A stretch of 13,313 bases of DNA from Phycisphaerales bacterium (GCA_020427625.1 JAGQOI010000529.1:1-13313), one strand, 5' to 3'; counted from the first letter of the stretch, positions 7,534 through 13,127 are shown. Program-made: numbers and translations. Notes: generated by a model from the letters alone, not told the origin.

Positions 7534-7553
7534 TCGAGGCACGGACGCCTCGA
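7534..7553 (+). promoter_or_regulatory. CsrA-type hairpin with ACGGAC hexaloop in the csrA leader
   Basis: TCGAGGC (7534-7540) and GCCTCGA (7547-7553) form a perfect 7-bp stem presenting the hexaloop ACGGAC (7541-7546). This fits the ANGGAN hexaloop on a stem that CsrA/RsmE proteins recognise. It lies about 53 bases before the csrA start, in a 124-base gap with no other clear function. Confidence 0.6.
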
Positions 7554-7584
7554 ACGGCGTGTCACGGTCACGGCCGCGCACGCC

Positions 7585-7604
7585 CTCCAGGAAGGAGTCG
7601 CTCC
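7585..7604 (+). promoter_or_regulatory. csrA ribosome-binding site inside alternative GGA-bearing hairpins
   Basis: The csrA Shine-Dalgarno AAGGAG (7592-7597) is 8 bases from the ATG. CTCC (7585-7588) can pair with its GGAG (7594-7597) around the loop AGGAA, which contains GGA. Alternatively GGAG can pair with CTCC at 7601-7604. Either fold would hide the ribosome-binding site, and the first offers a second CsrA site for autoregulation. Confidence 0.45.
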
Positions 7605-7605
7605 C

Positions 7606-7905
7606 ATGCTGGTGCTCTCTCGTCAACGCGACGAAACGATCATGATCGGCGACGAGATCGAACTGACCGTCGTCGACATCCGAGGCGACAAGGTGCGTCT
7701 CGGCATCAAGGCGCCGGTGCACGTCGCCGTCCATCGCAAGGAAGTCTACGAGGCGATCCGGCGCGAGAACGAACAGGCGAGCGCGTTCACCGAGAACGAC
7801 GCGGCCCTGCTTCGAAGCCGCGCCCGCCCGCAGGCCGCTCCCCCCGGCCCGGCGCCCAAGGCGTCGCGTCTGCTCAACCCGACCCCCCGACGCGAAAGCG
7901 CGTAA
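7606..7905 (+). CDS. csrA: Translational regulator CsrA with long C-terminal tail
   Basis: A 99-residue CsrA. Residues 1-59 are a full CsrA core: MLVLSRQRDETIMIG, strands to about 43, then VHRKEVYEAI. L4, R6 and R44, which contact RNA in studied CsrA proteins, are present; R7 of E. coli is Q here. CsrA dimers bind GGA hairpin loops near ribosome-binding sites and block translation; FliW antagonises it. The C-terminal 38 or so residues (about 62-99) are an extra tail rich in alanine, proline and arginine, making the protein much longer than the 61 residues of E. coli CsrA. Start fixed by AAGGAG 8 bases upstream and by the conserved MLVL start. Sits between fliW and flagellin 1, its expected target. 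Confidence 0.97.
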   Translation: MLVLSRQRDETIMIGDEIELTVVDIRGDKVRLGIKAPVHVAVHRKEVYEAIRRENEQASAFTENDAALLRSRARPQAAPPGPAPKASRLLNPTPRRESA

Positions 7906-7914
7906 CCATCGTTC

Positions 7915-7960
7915 CGGCGGCGCTGCCGCCGCATCACCCGACCCGGCCACCGCGGCCGGG
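7915..7960 (+). other. Two adjacent GC-rich hairpins between csrA and flagellin 1
   Basis: CGGCGGC (7915-7921) pairs with GCCGCCG (7925-7931), and CCCGGCC (7942-7948) pairs with GGCCGGG (7954-7960). Neither is followed by a T-run, so neither is a good intrinsic terminator. They could stabilise processed transcript ends and allow different csrA and flagellin mRNA levels, or slow RNA polymerase. No promoter was recognised between here and flagellin 1. Confidence 0.45.
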
Positions 7961-8019
7961 CGTCCACCCGCGGGCGCACGCACGGCCGACATGACGGATC
8001 AACCGGCCGCCGCGGGACG

Positions 8020-8052
8020 CTAGCCTCAGTCAAGGAGGATTGCCATGGCTAG
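8020..8052 (+). promoter_or_regulatory. Flagellin 1 initiation-region hairpin (possible CsrA switch)
   Basis: CTAGCC (8020-8025) is the exact reverse complement of GGCTAG (8047-8052), which begins at the G of the ATG. The enclosed 21 bases hold the full Shine-Dalgarno AAGGAGG (8032-8038) and the start codon. Inside, CAA (8031-8033) can pair with TTG (8040-8042) to present the loop GGAGGA. An alternative pairing of CCTC (8024-8027) with GAGG (8035-8038) hides the ribosome-binding site. Confidence 0.5.
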
Positions 8053-9529
8053 AATCAACACGAACATTTCCTCTCTCGTCGCCCAGCGCAGTCTTGCGCA
8101 GAACAACACCGATCTCCAGATGCGTCTGCAGCGTCTGTCGACCGGCCTCCGGATCAATCGCGGTGCGGACGACCCGGCGGGCCTGATCGTCTCGGAGCGT
8201 CTCCGCAGCGAGATCAAGGGTCTCAACCAGGCCGTGTCGAACTCCGAACGGGCGAGTTCGGTGATCGCGACGACGGAGGGCTACCTGACCGAGGTGAGCG
8301 ACCTGCTCAACTCGATCCGGGGTCTCATCGTCGAGGCCGCGAACACCGGCGCGCTGAGCCAGGAGGAGATCGAGGCGAACCAGCTTCAGATCGACAGCGC
8401 GATCGAGTCGATCACCCGCATCTCGAACACGGCGAGTTTCGCCGGTCTGCAACTGCTCAACGGCGCGATGGACTACCTGACGTCGGGCATCGCGACGAGC
8501 GCCATCGCCGGCGTGACCATCCAGGGCGCCCAGTTCGGCACGGCGAGCAACATCGCGGTGAACGTCGAGGTCGTCAGTTCGGCCCAGACGGCGACGCTGT
8601 TCCTCTCCGGCGCGTACACCGATGCGACGGCCAACGGCACCATCCTGAGCACGGTCACGCTGGAGATCGCCGGCACGCTCGGCGTGCAGACGCTCCAGTT
8701 CGTCTCGGGCACCTCCTTCAGCGACGTCGTGACGGCGATCAACCTCATCAAGGACGCGACCGGCGTCTCCGCCGCGCTCGCCAGCGCGTCGAACCAGAGC
8801 TCCGGCCTCAACTTCTTCTCGACCGGCTTCGGATCGAGCGAGTTCGTGTCCGTGAAGAAGATCGGCGAGGGCGGCGACTTCTTCAGCGTCCAGGACAGCC
8901 AGGGCGGCACGACGCTCCAGCGCGACGAGGGACGCGACGTGACCGCCATCATCAACGGCGCGCTCGCGCTCGGCAACGGACTGGAGGTCTCGCTCGACCA
9001 GCCCACCCTCAGTCTCGAACTCATGCTCACCCAGGACTTCGCCCAGCAGACCGGGTCCGTCAAGTCGTTCCGGATCACCGGCGGCGGCGCGACGTTCCAG
9101 CTCGGCCCGCGCATCACCACCACCCAGCAGGTCGGCTTCGGCCTCCAGTCGGTCGCGGCGAGCCGCGTCGGCCGGACGATGATCGGAGGGACGATGAACT
9201 TCCTCGACTCGATCCGGTCCGGCCAGACGAACTCGCTGCTGGAGGGACGCGCCCAGCAGGCGGCGAGCATCCTCGAGAACGCGGTGACCGAGGTCTCCGT
9301 CCTTCGCGGGCGCCTCGGCGCCTTCGAGCGGAACACGCTCCAGACCAACGTGCGTTCGCTCCAGGTCGGCATCGAGAACATGACGGCGAGCGAGTCGAAG
9401 ATCCGCGACGCCGACTTCGCGGCCGAGACCGCCGCCCTGACCCGCGCCCAGATCCTCGCCCAGGCCGGAACCTCGGTGCTCGCGACCGCCAACGCGAACG
9501 CGCAGAACGTTCTCTCGCTCCTCGGCTGA
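8045..9529 (+). CDS. Flagellin 1
   Basis: A 494-residue filament subunit. N-terminal D0/D1 (1-145) starts ARINTNISSLVAQRSL and has LSTGLRINRGADDPAGLIVSERL, then ANQLQIDSAIESITRISN and FAGLQLLNG. The central variable part holds an IN-motif module (about 185-280), and C-terminal D1/D0 (400-494) has LRGRLGAFERNTL, RDADFAAETAALTRAQILAQA and a terminal NVLSLLG. No cysteine is present. The subunit is exported by the flagellar type III system and polymerises into the filament. The start is fixed by AAGGAGG six bases upstream. It follows csrA by 139 bases without a recognised promoter, so it may be co-transcribed with fliW-csrA; a strong terminator follows. Only 494 residues with a modest D2/D3, compared with about 275 for Bacillus Hag. 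Confidence 0.97.
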   Translation: MARINTNISSLVAQRSLAQNNTDLQMRLQRLSTGLRINRGADDPAGLIVSERLRSEIKGLNQAVSNSERASSVIATTEGYLTEVSDLLNSIRGLIVEAANTGALSQEEIEANQLQIDSAIESITRISNTASFAGLQLLNGAMDYLTSGIATSAIAGVTIQGAQFGTASNIAVNVEVVSSAQTATLFLSGAYTDATANGTILSTVTLEIAGTLGVQTLQFVSGTSFSDVVTAINLIKDATGVSAALASASNQSSGLNFFSTGFGSSEFVSVKKIGEGGDFFSVQDSQGGTTLQRDEGRDVTAIINGALALGNGLEVSLDQPTLSLELMLTQDFAQQTGSVKSFRITGGGATFQLGPRITTTQQVGFGLQSVAASRVGRTMIGGTMNFLDSIRSGQTNSLLEGRAQQAASILENAVTEVSVLRGRLGAFERNTLQTNVRSLQVGIENMTASESKIRDADFAAETAALTRAQILAQAGTSVLATANANAQNVLSLLG

Positions 9530-9585
9530 TCCCGACCGACGCGTTCTCGGACCCGGATCCGGAACCCCATCCCGTTGACCCGACC

Positions 9586-9620
9586 ATCGCGGCCCGCGCC
9601 ATCGCGGGTCGCGATGTTTT
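9586..9620 (+). terminator. Intrinsic terminator of flagellin 1
   Basis: A 13-bp stem (arms 9586-9598 and 9603-9615, one G-T wobble) with the tetraloop CCAT is followed by GTTTT. It lies 57 bases after the flagellin 1 stop and should separate its transcript from flagellin 2. Confidence 0.9.
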
Positions 9621-9705
9621 CAGACGCGCCCGACCAGATCCACTCCGGTCCGGCGCGGGAGTTCCGTCTGCGCAGGCGCCGGGGATCGGCCCGCGACATG
9701 TTGGC

Positions 9706-9733
9706 TCAAGTGTGAACCGGGCGGGAACGATAA
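9706..9733 (+). promoter_or_regulatory. Sigma-28 (FliA) type promoter for flagellin 2
   Basis: TCAAGTGT (9706-9713), a 12-base spacer, and AACGATAA (9726-9733) match the flagellar class-3 consensus TMAAGTTT-N11/12-GCCGATAA closely, including the CGATAA core. The expected start of transcription is near 9740. It lies after the flagellin 1 terminator and before flagellin 2, the expected place for a late promoter. Confidence 0.68.
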
Positions 9734-9785
9734 CCCACCCGGTGTCGCGGTCTCCGGCCGGCGTCTCGGCGGTCGACCCGTGACA

Positions 9786-9802
9786 CCCTCCAGCGTGGAG
9801 GG
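9786..9802 (+). promoter_or_regulatory. CCCTCC/GGAGGG hairpin in the flagellin 2 leader
   Basis: CCCTCC (9786-9791) pairs with GGAGGG (9797-9802) around AGCGT. The CCTCC arm is also complementary to the flagellin 2 Shine-Dalgarno GGAGG (9941-9945), so a long-range fold could hide that site. No T-run follows, so it is not a terminator. Confidence 0.4.
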
Positions 9803-9834
9803 GAGTCGCACTTTGGGCCGAGGCAGTTCGAGGT

Positions 9835-9868
9835 CAGCGTCACGGGACAACCAGCGTCACGGAACATC
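9835..9868 (+). repeat. 17-base tandem duplication in the flagellin 2 leader
   Basis: CAGCGTCACGGGACAAC (9835-9851) is followed directly by CAGCGTCACGGAACATC (9852-9868); 15 of 17 bases agree. The TCACGGRACA part recurs in related form at the ribosome-binding site (TTCACGGAGGACA, 9937-9949). It may be a repeated protein-binding or RNA-binding site. Confidence 0.6.
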
Positions 9869-9882
9869 CCCGGAGCGGGGAT
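9866..9882 (+). promoter_or_regulatory. GGA-loop hairpin in the flagellin 2 leader (possible CsrA site)
   Basis: ATCCCC (9866-9871) pairs perfectly with GGGGAT (9877-9882) to present the loop GGAGC. It lies about 70 bases before the start codon, an upstream position comparable to the second CsrA site in the Bacillus hag leader. Confidence 0.5.
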
Positions 9883-9908
9883 TCAACCACGGGTAACGGA
9901 TTGCACCT

Positions 9909-9928
9909 GATCGCGTCACGACGCGATC
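9909..9928 (+). promoter_or_regulatory. 9-bp perfect inverted repeat in the flagellin 2 leader
   Basis: GATCGCGTC (9909-9917) and GACGCGATC (9920-9928) are exact reverse complements separated by two bases; as RNA this gives an 8-bp stem with the loop CACG. It lies just before the ribosome-binding site and could be either a structural spacer in the leader or an operator for a dimeric protein. Confidence 0.5.
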
Positions 9929-9932
9929 GAAC

Positions 9933-9949
9933 GTGTTCACGGAGGACAC
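9933..9949 (+). promoter_or_regulatory. Flagellin 2 ribosome-binding-site hairpin with GGA loop (possible CsrA site)
   Basis: GTGTTC (9933-9938) pairs with GGACAC (9944-9949), with one wobble, around the loop ACGGA. The Shine-Dalgarno GGAGG (9941-9945) lies across the loop and the 3' arm, so the fold both hides the ribosome-binding site and presents GGA. The ATG follows one base later. Confidence 0.55.
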
Positions 9950-9950
9950 A

Positions 9951-11423
9951 ATGAGTCGTATCAACACCAACGTTTCGTCCATGCTCGCCCAACGCGTCCT
10001 TGGGATTCAGAACCAGGGACTCGTGGGCAACCTGGAGCGCCTGAGCACCGGTCTGAAGATCAACCGGGGCAAGGACGGTCCGGCGGCTCTCATCGCCAGT
10101 GAGAACCTCCGCTCCGAGCAGCGCTCCCTCACCGCCGCGATCGGCAACGCCCAGCGTGCCGACCAGGTGCTCAACGTCGCCGAAGGCGGTCTCCAGGAGG
10201 TCAACAACCTCCTTCTGGAACTCCAGTCCCTCGTCGGTGAAACCGCCAACGAGGCCGGCACGTCGACGGAGGAGAAGGAAGCGAACCAGCTCCAGATCGA
10301 CTCCATCCTGCAGACGATCGATCGCGTCGCCAACTCGACGAGCTTCCAGGGCATCAAGCTGCTCAACGGCAACTTCGACTACACGACGTCCGGCGTGTCG
10401 TCCTCGATCTCGGACGTCACCGTCAACTCGGCGAAGCTCTCCAACACGGCGGGCGCGTACACGACGATCACCGTCGACGTGCTCACCTCCGCCCAGACCG
10501 CCGAAGTCTACCTCTCGACCGGTTCATCCTTCCTGAACGACGACGGCGGCTCGATCACCCTCGAGGTCACCGGCCAGGACGGCGTCCAGCAGTTCACCTT
10601 CGCGTCGGGCACGTCGCAGGCCAGCATCATCGCCGCCATCAACACGTTCTCCGAGGCGCTCGGCGTGTCGGCGATCCAGAACACGGCCGACACCGCCCGC
10701 ATCGAGCTCCGCTCGACCAAGTTCGGCGGCTCGCCGTTCGTGCGGGTCAAGGAGGTCGAGGGCGCCACCGCCGGCAGCGTCGTCTTCGCGTCCGCGACCG
10801 AGACGACCGCGGTCTCCGATCTCAAGGACTTCGGCCGCAACGCGACCGTCCTGATCAACGGCGTCCAGGCCATTACGAACGGCCTCGCCGCCCGCGTGTC
10901 GACCGACGGCTTCGACGTCTCCGTGTCGCTCGACGCCACGACGTCGCTCAACACCGACGGCGCCTCGTCCACGTTCTACATCACCGGCGGCGGCGCCGAC
11001 TTCAACCTGTCCCCGAAGGTCAACCTCGCGGGCAAGGTCTCCCTCGGCATCGAGACCGCGACGACCGGCAACCTCGGCGACGCGATCGAAGGCTTCCTCT
11101 CGACCCTGAAGTCGGGCGGCACCGCGAACGTCGTCAACGGCGACCTCACGAAGGCCCAGAAGATCATCGACAACTCCATCAAGCAGGTGTCGAGCATGCG
11201 TGGCCGCCTCGGTGCGTTCCAGAAGAACACCGTCGGCGCGACGATCAACAGCCTCTCGATCGCCCTCGAGAACACGGCCGCCGCGGAATCCGTCATTCGT
11301 GACACCGACTTCGCCGCCGAAACGGCCGCCCTCACCCGCCAGCAGATCCTGGCCCAGGCCGCGACGCAGTCGCTCTCGATCGCCAACGCCCAGCCGCAGG
11401 CCGTGCTCTCGCTCCTCGGCTAA
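9951..11423 (+). CDS. Flagellin 2
   Basis: A 490-residue flagellin, clearly related to flagellin 1. ATG 9951 is preferred over the upstream in-frame GTG 9933 because GGAGG at 9941-9945 serves 9951 and the flagellin start is (A/S)RINTN. The N-terminal D0/D1 (1-145) includes LSTGLKINRGKDGPAALIASENLR and ANQLQIDSILQTIDRVANSTSFQGIKLLNG. An IN-like module covers about 188-283. The C-terminal part (395-490) has MRGRLGAFQKNTV, RDTDFAAETAALTRQQILAQA and a terminal AVLSLLG. No cysteine is present. The usual DDPAG is changed to DGPAA (residues 42-46). It has its own promoter, a long leader and a terminator, so it is a separate transcription unit, probably the major or late filament subunit (inference). 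Confidence 0.96.
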   Translation: MSRINTNVSSMLAQRVLGIQNQGLVGNLERLSTGLKINRGKDGPAALIASENLRSEQRSLTAAIGNAQRADQVLNVAEGGLQEVNNLLLELQSLVGETANEAGTSTEEKEANQLQIDSILQTIDRVANSTSFQGIKLLNGNFDYTTSGVSSSISDVTVNSAKLSNTAGAYTTITVDVLTSAQTAEVYLSTGSSFLNDDGGSITLEVTGQDGVQQFTFASGTSQASIIAAINTFSEALGVSAIQNTADTARIELRSTKFGGSPFVRVKEVEGATAGSVVFASATETTAVSDLKDFGRNATVLINGVQAITNGLAARVSTDGFDVSVSLDATTSLNTDGASSTFYITGGGADFNLSPKVNLAGKVSLGIETATTGNLGDAIEGFLSTLKSGGTANVVNGDLTKAQKIIDNSIKQVSSMRGRLGAFQKNTVGATINSLSIALENTAAAESVIRDTDFAAETAALTRQQILAQAATQSLSIANAQPQAVLSLLG

Positions 11424-11451
11424 GTCGCGACGATCCCACCTCGTTCACGCC

Positions 11452-11481
11452 ACGCGGCGGTCTCCGGACCGCCGCGTTTTC
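11452..11481 (+). terminator. Intrinsic terminator of flagellin 2
   Basis: An 11-bp perfect stem (arms 11452-11462 and 11467-11477) with the tetraloop TCCG runs into TTTT and C. It lies 29 bases after the flagellin 2 stop. The minus-strand fmdB-like gene converges on this point from the other side. Confidence 0.92.
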
Positions 11482-11500
11482 GCGCGCCCGCACGACCGCC

Positions 11501-11530
11501 CCCGACCCGACCCGACCGACCGACCGACGC
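11501..11530. repeat. Short CCGA/CCCGA low-complexity tract
   Basis: About six tandem CCCGA or CCGA units lie between the flagellin 2 terminator and the end of the convergent fmdB-like gene. It is probably a replication-slippage product with no evident function. Confidence 0.6.
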
Positions 11531-11539
11531 GTCACGTCC

Positions 11540-11776
11540 TCAGTGCCCGCACCCGCCGGCGCCGCAGCCGCACCCGCCGCCCGACGGAAACGGACGCGAG
11601 GACGACGCCTCGGCGCCCCCCCGGGCCGGCTCCGCGACCATGAACGTGCTCAGCTTGCGCCGGAACGTGCGTCCGCGTCCGGACGGATCCACGACGGGAT
11701 CGTCCGCCGCCGCCATCGATCGCAGCAGCTCGATGGTCTCACCGTCGTCCACACTCTCGTACTCGTACAGCGGCAT
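11540..11776 (-). CDS. FmdB-type small protein with lost zinc-ribbon cysteines
   Basis: A 78-residue protein starting MPLYEYESVDDGETIELLRSM, which matches the FmdB/CxxC zinc-ribbon family start (MPxYEYxCxxCGxxFE). The ribbon cysteines are replaced: S8 and D11 in the first knuckle, D30 and G33 in the second (DPSGRG where CPxCGG is expected). The following FRRKLSTF corresponds to the usual lysine/arginine-rich strand. The C-terminal end is a glycine-rich C69, C71, C76, H78 cluster, often seen as a tail in this family. Function of FmdB proteins is poorly known; zinc binding by the ribbon looks lost here. GGGAG 8-9 bases upstream supports the start. It lies 28 bases after the metB-like gene on the same strand and is probably co-transcribed with it. 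Confidence 0.75.
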   Translation of the reverse strand: MPLYEYESVDDGETIELLRSMAAADDPVVDPSGRGRTFRRKLSTFMVAEPARGGAEASSSRPFPSGGGCGCGAGGCGH

Positions 11777-11804
11777 GATGTGCTCCCTCGAGTCGGTCGA
11801 CTCG

Positions 11805-13007
11805 TCAGACGGCCTCCAACGCGCCCTCCAGATCGGCGATGAGATCCTCGCCCGCCTCGATCCCCACCGACAGTCGGATCATGTTGTCGTCGATGCCGAG
11901 CGCCTTGCGGGTCGCGGGCGGCACCGAGGCATGGGTCATGATCGCCGGATGCTCGATGAGCGACTCCACGCCGCCCAGCGACTCCGCGAGCGTGAACAGA
12001 TGGACCCGCTCGAGGAACCGGCGCGAGGCGTCCAGCCCGCCACGCAGGTATATGGTGATCATCCCGCCGCCCGCCGGCGCGCCGTCGATCGTCATCTGCC
12101 GGGGCACGACCGAGGCCTGCGGGTGACTCGCGAGGCCCGGGTACACGACCCGCTCGACCTTCGGATGGGCCTCGAGCCAGGTCGCGATGCGGCGTGCCGT
12201 TTCGCAATGGCGTCGCATGCGGACGTCGAGCGTCTTCACGCCCCGGAGCACCATGTACGAGTCGAACGGACTCATCACGGAGCCGATGGCGTTCTGAAGA
12301 TAGCGCAGACGTTCCGCGAGATCGGGCCGGCCGGTCACGAGCAGGCCGCCGACGACGTCGCTGTGGCCGCCGAGGTACTTCGTCGCCGAGTGCATCACGA
12401 TGTCGAAGCCGTGCGCGAGGGGACGTTGGAGGACCGGCGTCGCGAAGGTGTTGTCGCAGACGGTGAGGATCCGGCGCGGGCGGGCGATCCCGGTGATCGC
12501 TCGGAGGTCCGCGATCTTGAGCAGCGGATTCGTCGGGGTCTCGACCCAGATGAGGCGCGTCCGATCGGTGATCGCCGCCGCGACCGCATCCGGACGCGTC
12601 ATGTCGACGTACGACACGCGGAGTCCCTGCGACCGCTCGCGCACATCGCTGAAGAGCCGGTACGTCCCGCCGTAGAGGTCGTCCATGGCGATCATGTGAT
12701 CGCCGCTGTCGAGAAGTTCCAGGCACGTCGCGATCGATGCGAGGCCCGATGCGAACGCGAAGCCGCCGTACGCGACGTCCTGCGCCTCGGTCAGGCCGGA
12801 CCCCTCGAGTCGAGCCACCATGCGCTCGAGCGCATACCGGGTCGGGTTGTGACTGCGCGTGTACTCGAAGCCCGTGTGCTCGCCCGGCGAACGCTGGGCG
12901 TAGGTCGAGGCCAGGACGATCGGCGGCATCACCGCGCCCGTGACGGGCTCGGGCGACTGGCCGGCATGAACGACCTGGGTGCCCAGGTGATACTGATGTT
13001 CGGTCAT
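11805..13007 (-). CDS. metB: Trans-sulfuration PLP enzyme, cystathionine gamma-synthase/gamma-lyase type
   Basis: A 400-residue Cys/Met-metabolism PLP enzyme, normal length. Seen: TRSHNPTR (50-57; Y49 and R51 contact the cofactor phosphate of the neighbouring subunit in this family), YGGTYRLF (112-119), VETPTNPLLKI (155-165), CDNTFATP (184-191, D185 pairing with the PLP nitrogen), HSATKYLGGHSD with the Schiff-base lysine K210, and SLGGVESLIEHPAIMTH near the C-terminus. Cytosolic tetramer. Cystathionine gamma-synthase condenses an activated homoserine with cysteine on the way to methionine; gamma-lyase cleaves cystathionine to cysteine. The two cannot be told apart reliably by eye, nor can homocysteine-forming relatives be excluded, so the symbol is provisional. 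It is unrelated to motility and marks the edge of the flagellar region. Confidence 0.88.
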   Translation of the reverse strand: MTEHQYHLGTQVVHAGQSPEPVTGAVMPPIVLASTYAQRSPGEHTGFEYTRSHNPTRYALERMVARLEGSGLTEAQDVAYGGFAFASGLASIATCLELLDSGDHMIAMDDLYGGTYRLFSDVRERSQGLRVSYVDMTRPDAVAAAITDRTRLIWVETPTNPLLKIADLRAITGIARPRRILTVCDNTFATPVLQRPLAHGFDIVMHSATKYLGGHSDVVGGLLVTGRPDLAERLRYLQNAIGSVMSPFDSYMVLRGVKTLDVRMRRHCETARRIATWLEAHPKVERVVYPGLASHPQASVVPRQMTIDGAPAGGGMITIYLRGGLDASRRFLERVHLFTLAESLGGVESLIEHPAIMTHASVPPATRKALGIDDNMIRLSVGIEAGEDLIADLEGALEAV

Positions 13008-13036
13008 GGTGGGGACGACTCGAAAGGACGGGACCG

Positions 13037-13058
13037 CCGATGACTCCGACCATCGGAG
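13037..13058 (-). promoter_or_regulatory. Two mutually exclusive hairpins in the metB-like leader
   Basis: CTCCGA (13044-13049) pairs with TCGGAG (13053-13058), or CCGATG (13037-13042) pairs with CATCGG (13051-13056). The two stems share bases and cannot coexist. They lie 30-51 bases before the start codon. This resembles a switchable leader, but neither stem has a terminator T-run and no known SAM-riboswitch core was recognised. Confidence 0.35.
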
Positions 13059-13069
13059 CCCGACGACGC

Positions 13070-13075
13070 ATTGTA
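13070..13075 (-). promoter_or_regulatory. Possible -10 box for the metB-like gene
   Basis: On the minus strand this reads TACAAT, five of six matches to TATAAT and the same hexamer used by the membrane-protein gene near 1107. No -35 box is recognisable at 16-18 bases. It would give a leader of about 56 bases. Confidence 0.35.
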
Positions 13076-13127
13076 GTGCGTGACCGGATCAGCGCGCGTC
13101 GACCGATCACCGACGGGACGGAATGAG

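Larger units (their letters stand above)
9530..9950 (+). other. 421-base intergenic region and structured leader of flagellin 2
   Basis: No credible protein gene is seen here. In order it holds the flagellin 1 terminator, a sigma-28-type promoter, a CCCTCC hairpin, a 17-base tandem duplication, a GGA-loop hairpin, a 9-bp perfect inverted repeat and a final hairpin containing the ribosome-binding site. If the promoter is right, about 210 bases are transcribed ahead of flagellin 2. Confidence 0.7.

Noticed and set aside
8473..9699. Minus-strand 408-codon frame opposite flagellin 1
   Set aside because: Antisense to a clear flagellin and running through its terminator; composition is a mirror of the flagellin codons.
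9891..9905. GG-N10-GC with TTGCA before flagellin 2 as a second sigma-54 promoter
   Set aside because: The -12 part is good but the -24 part (GGGTAAC) fits poorly, and the start would fall inside the 9-bp inverted repeat; the sigma-28 element upstream is a better candidate.
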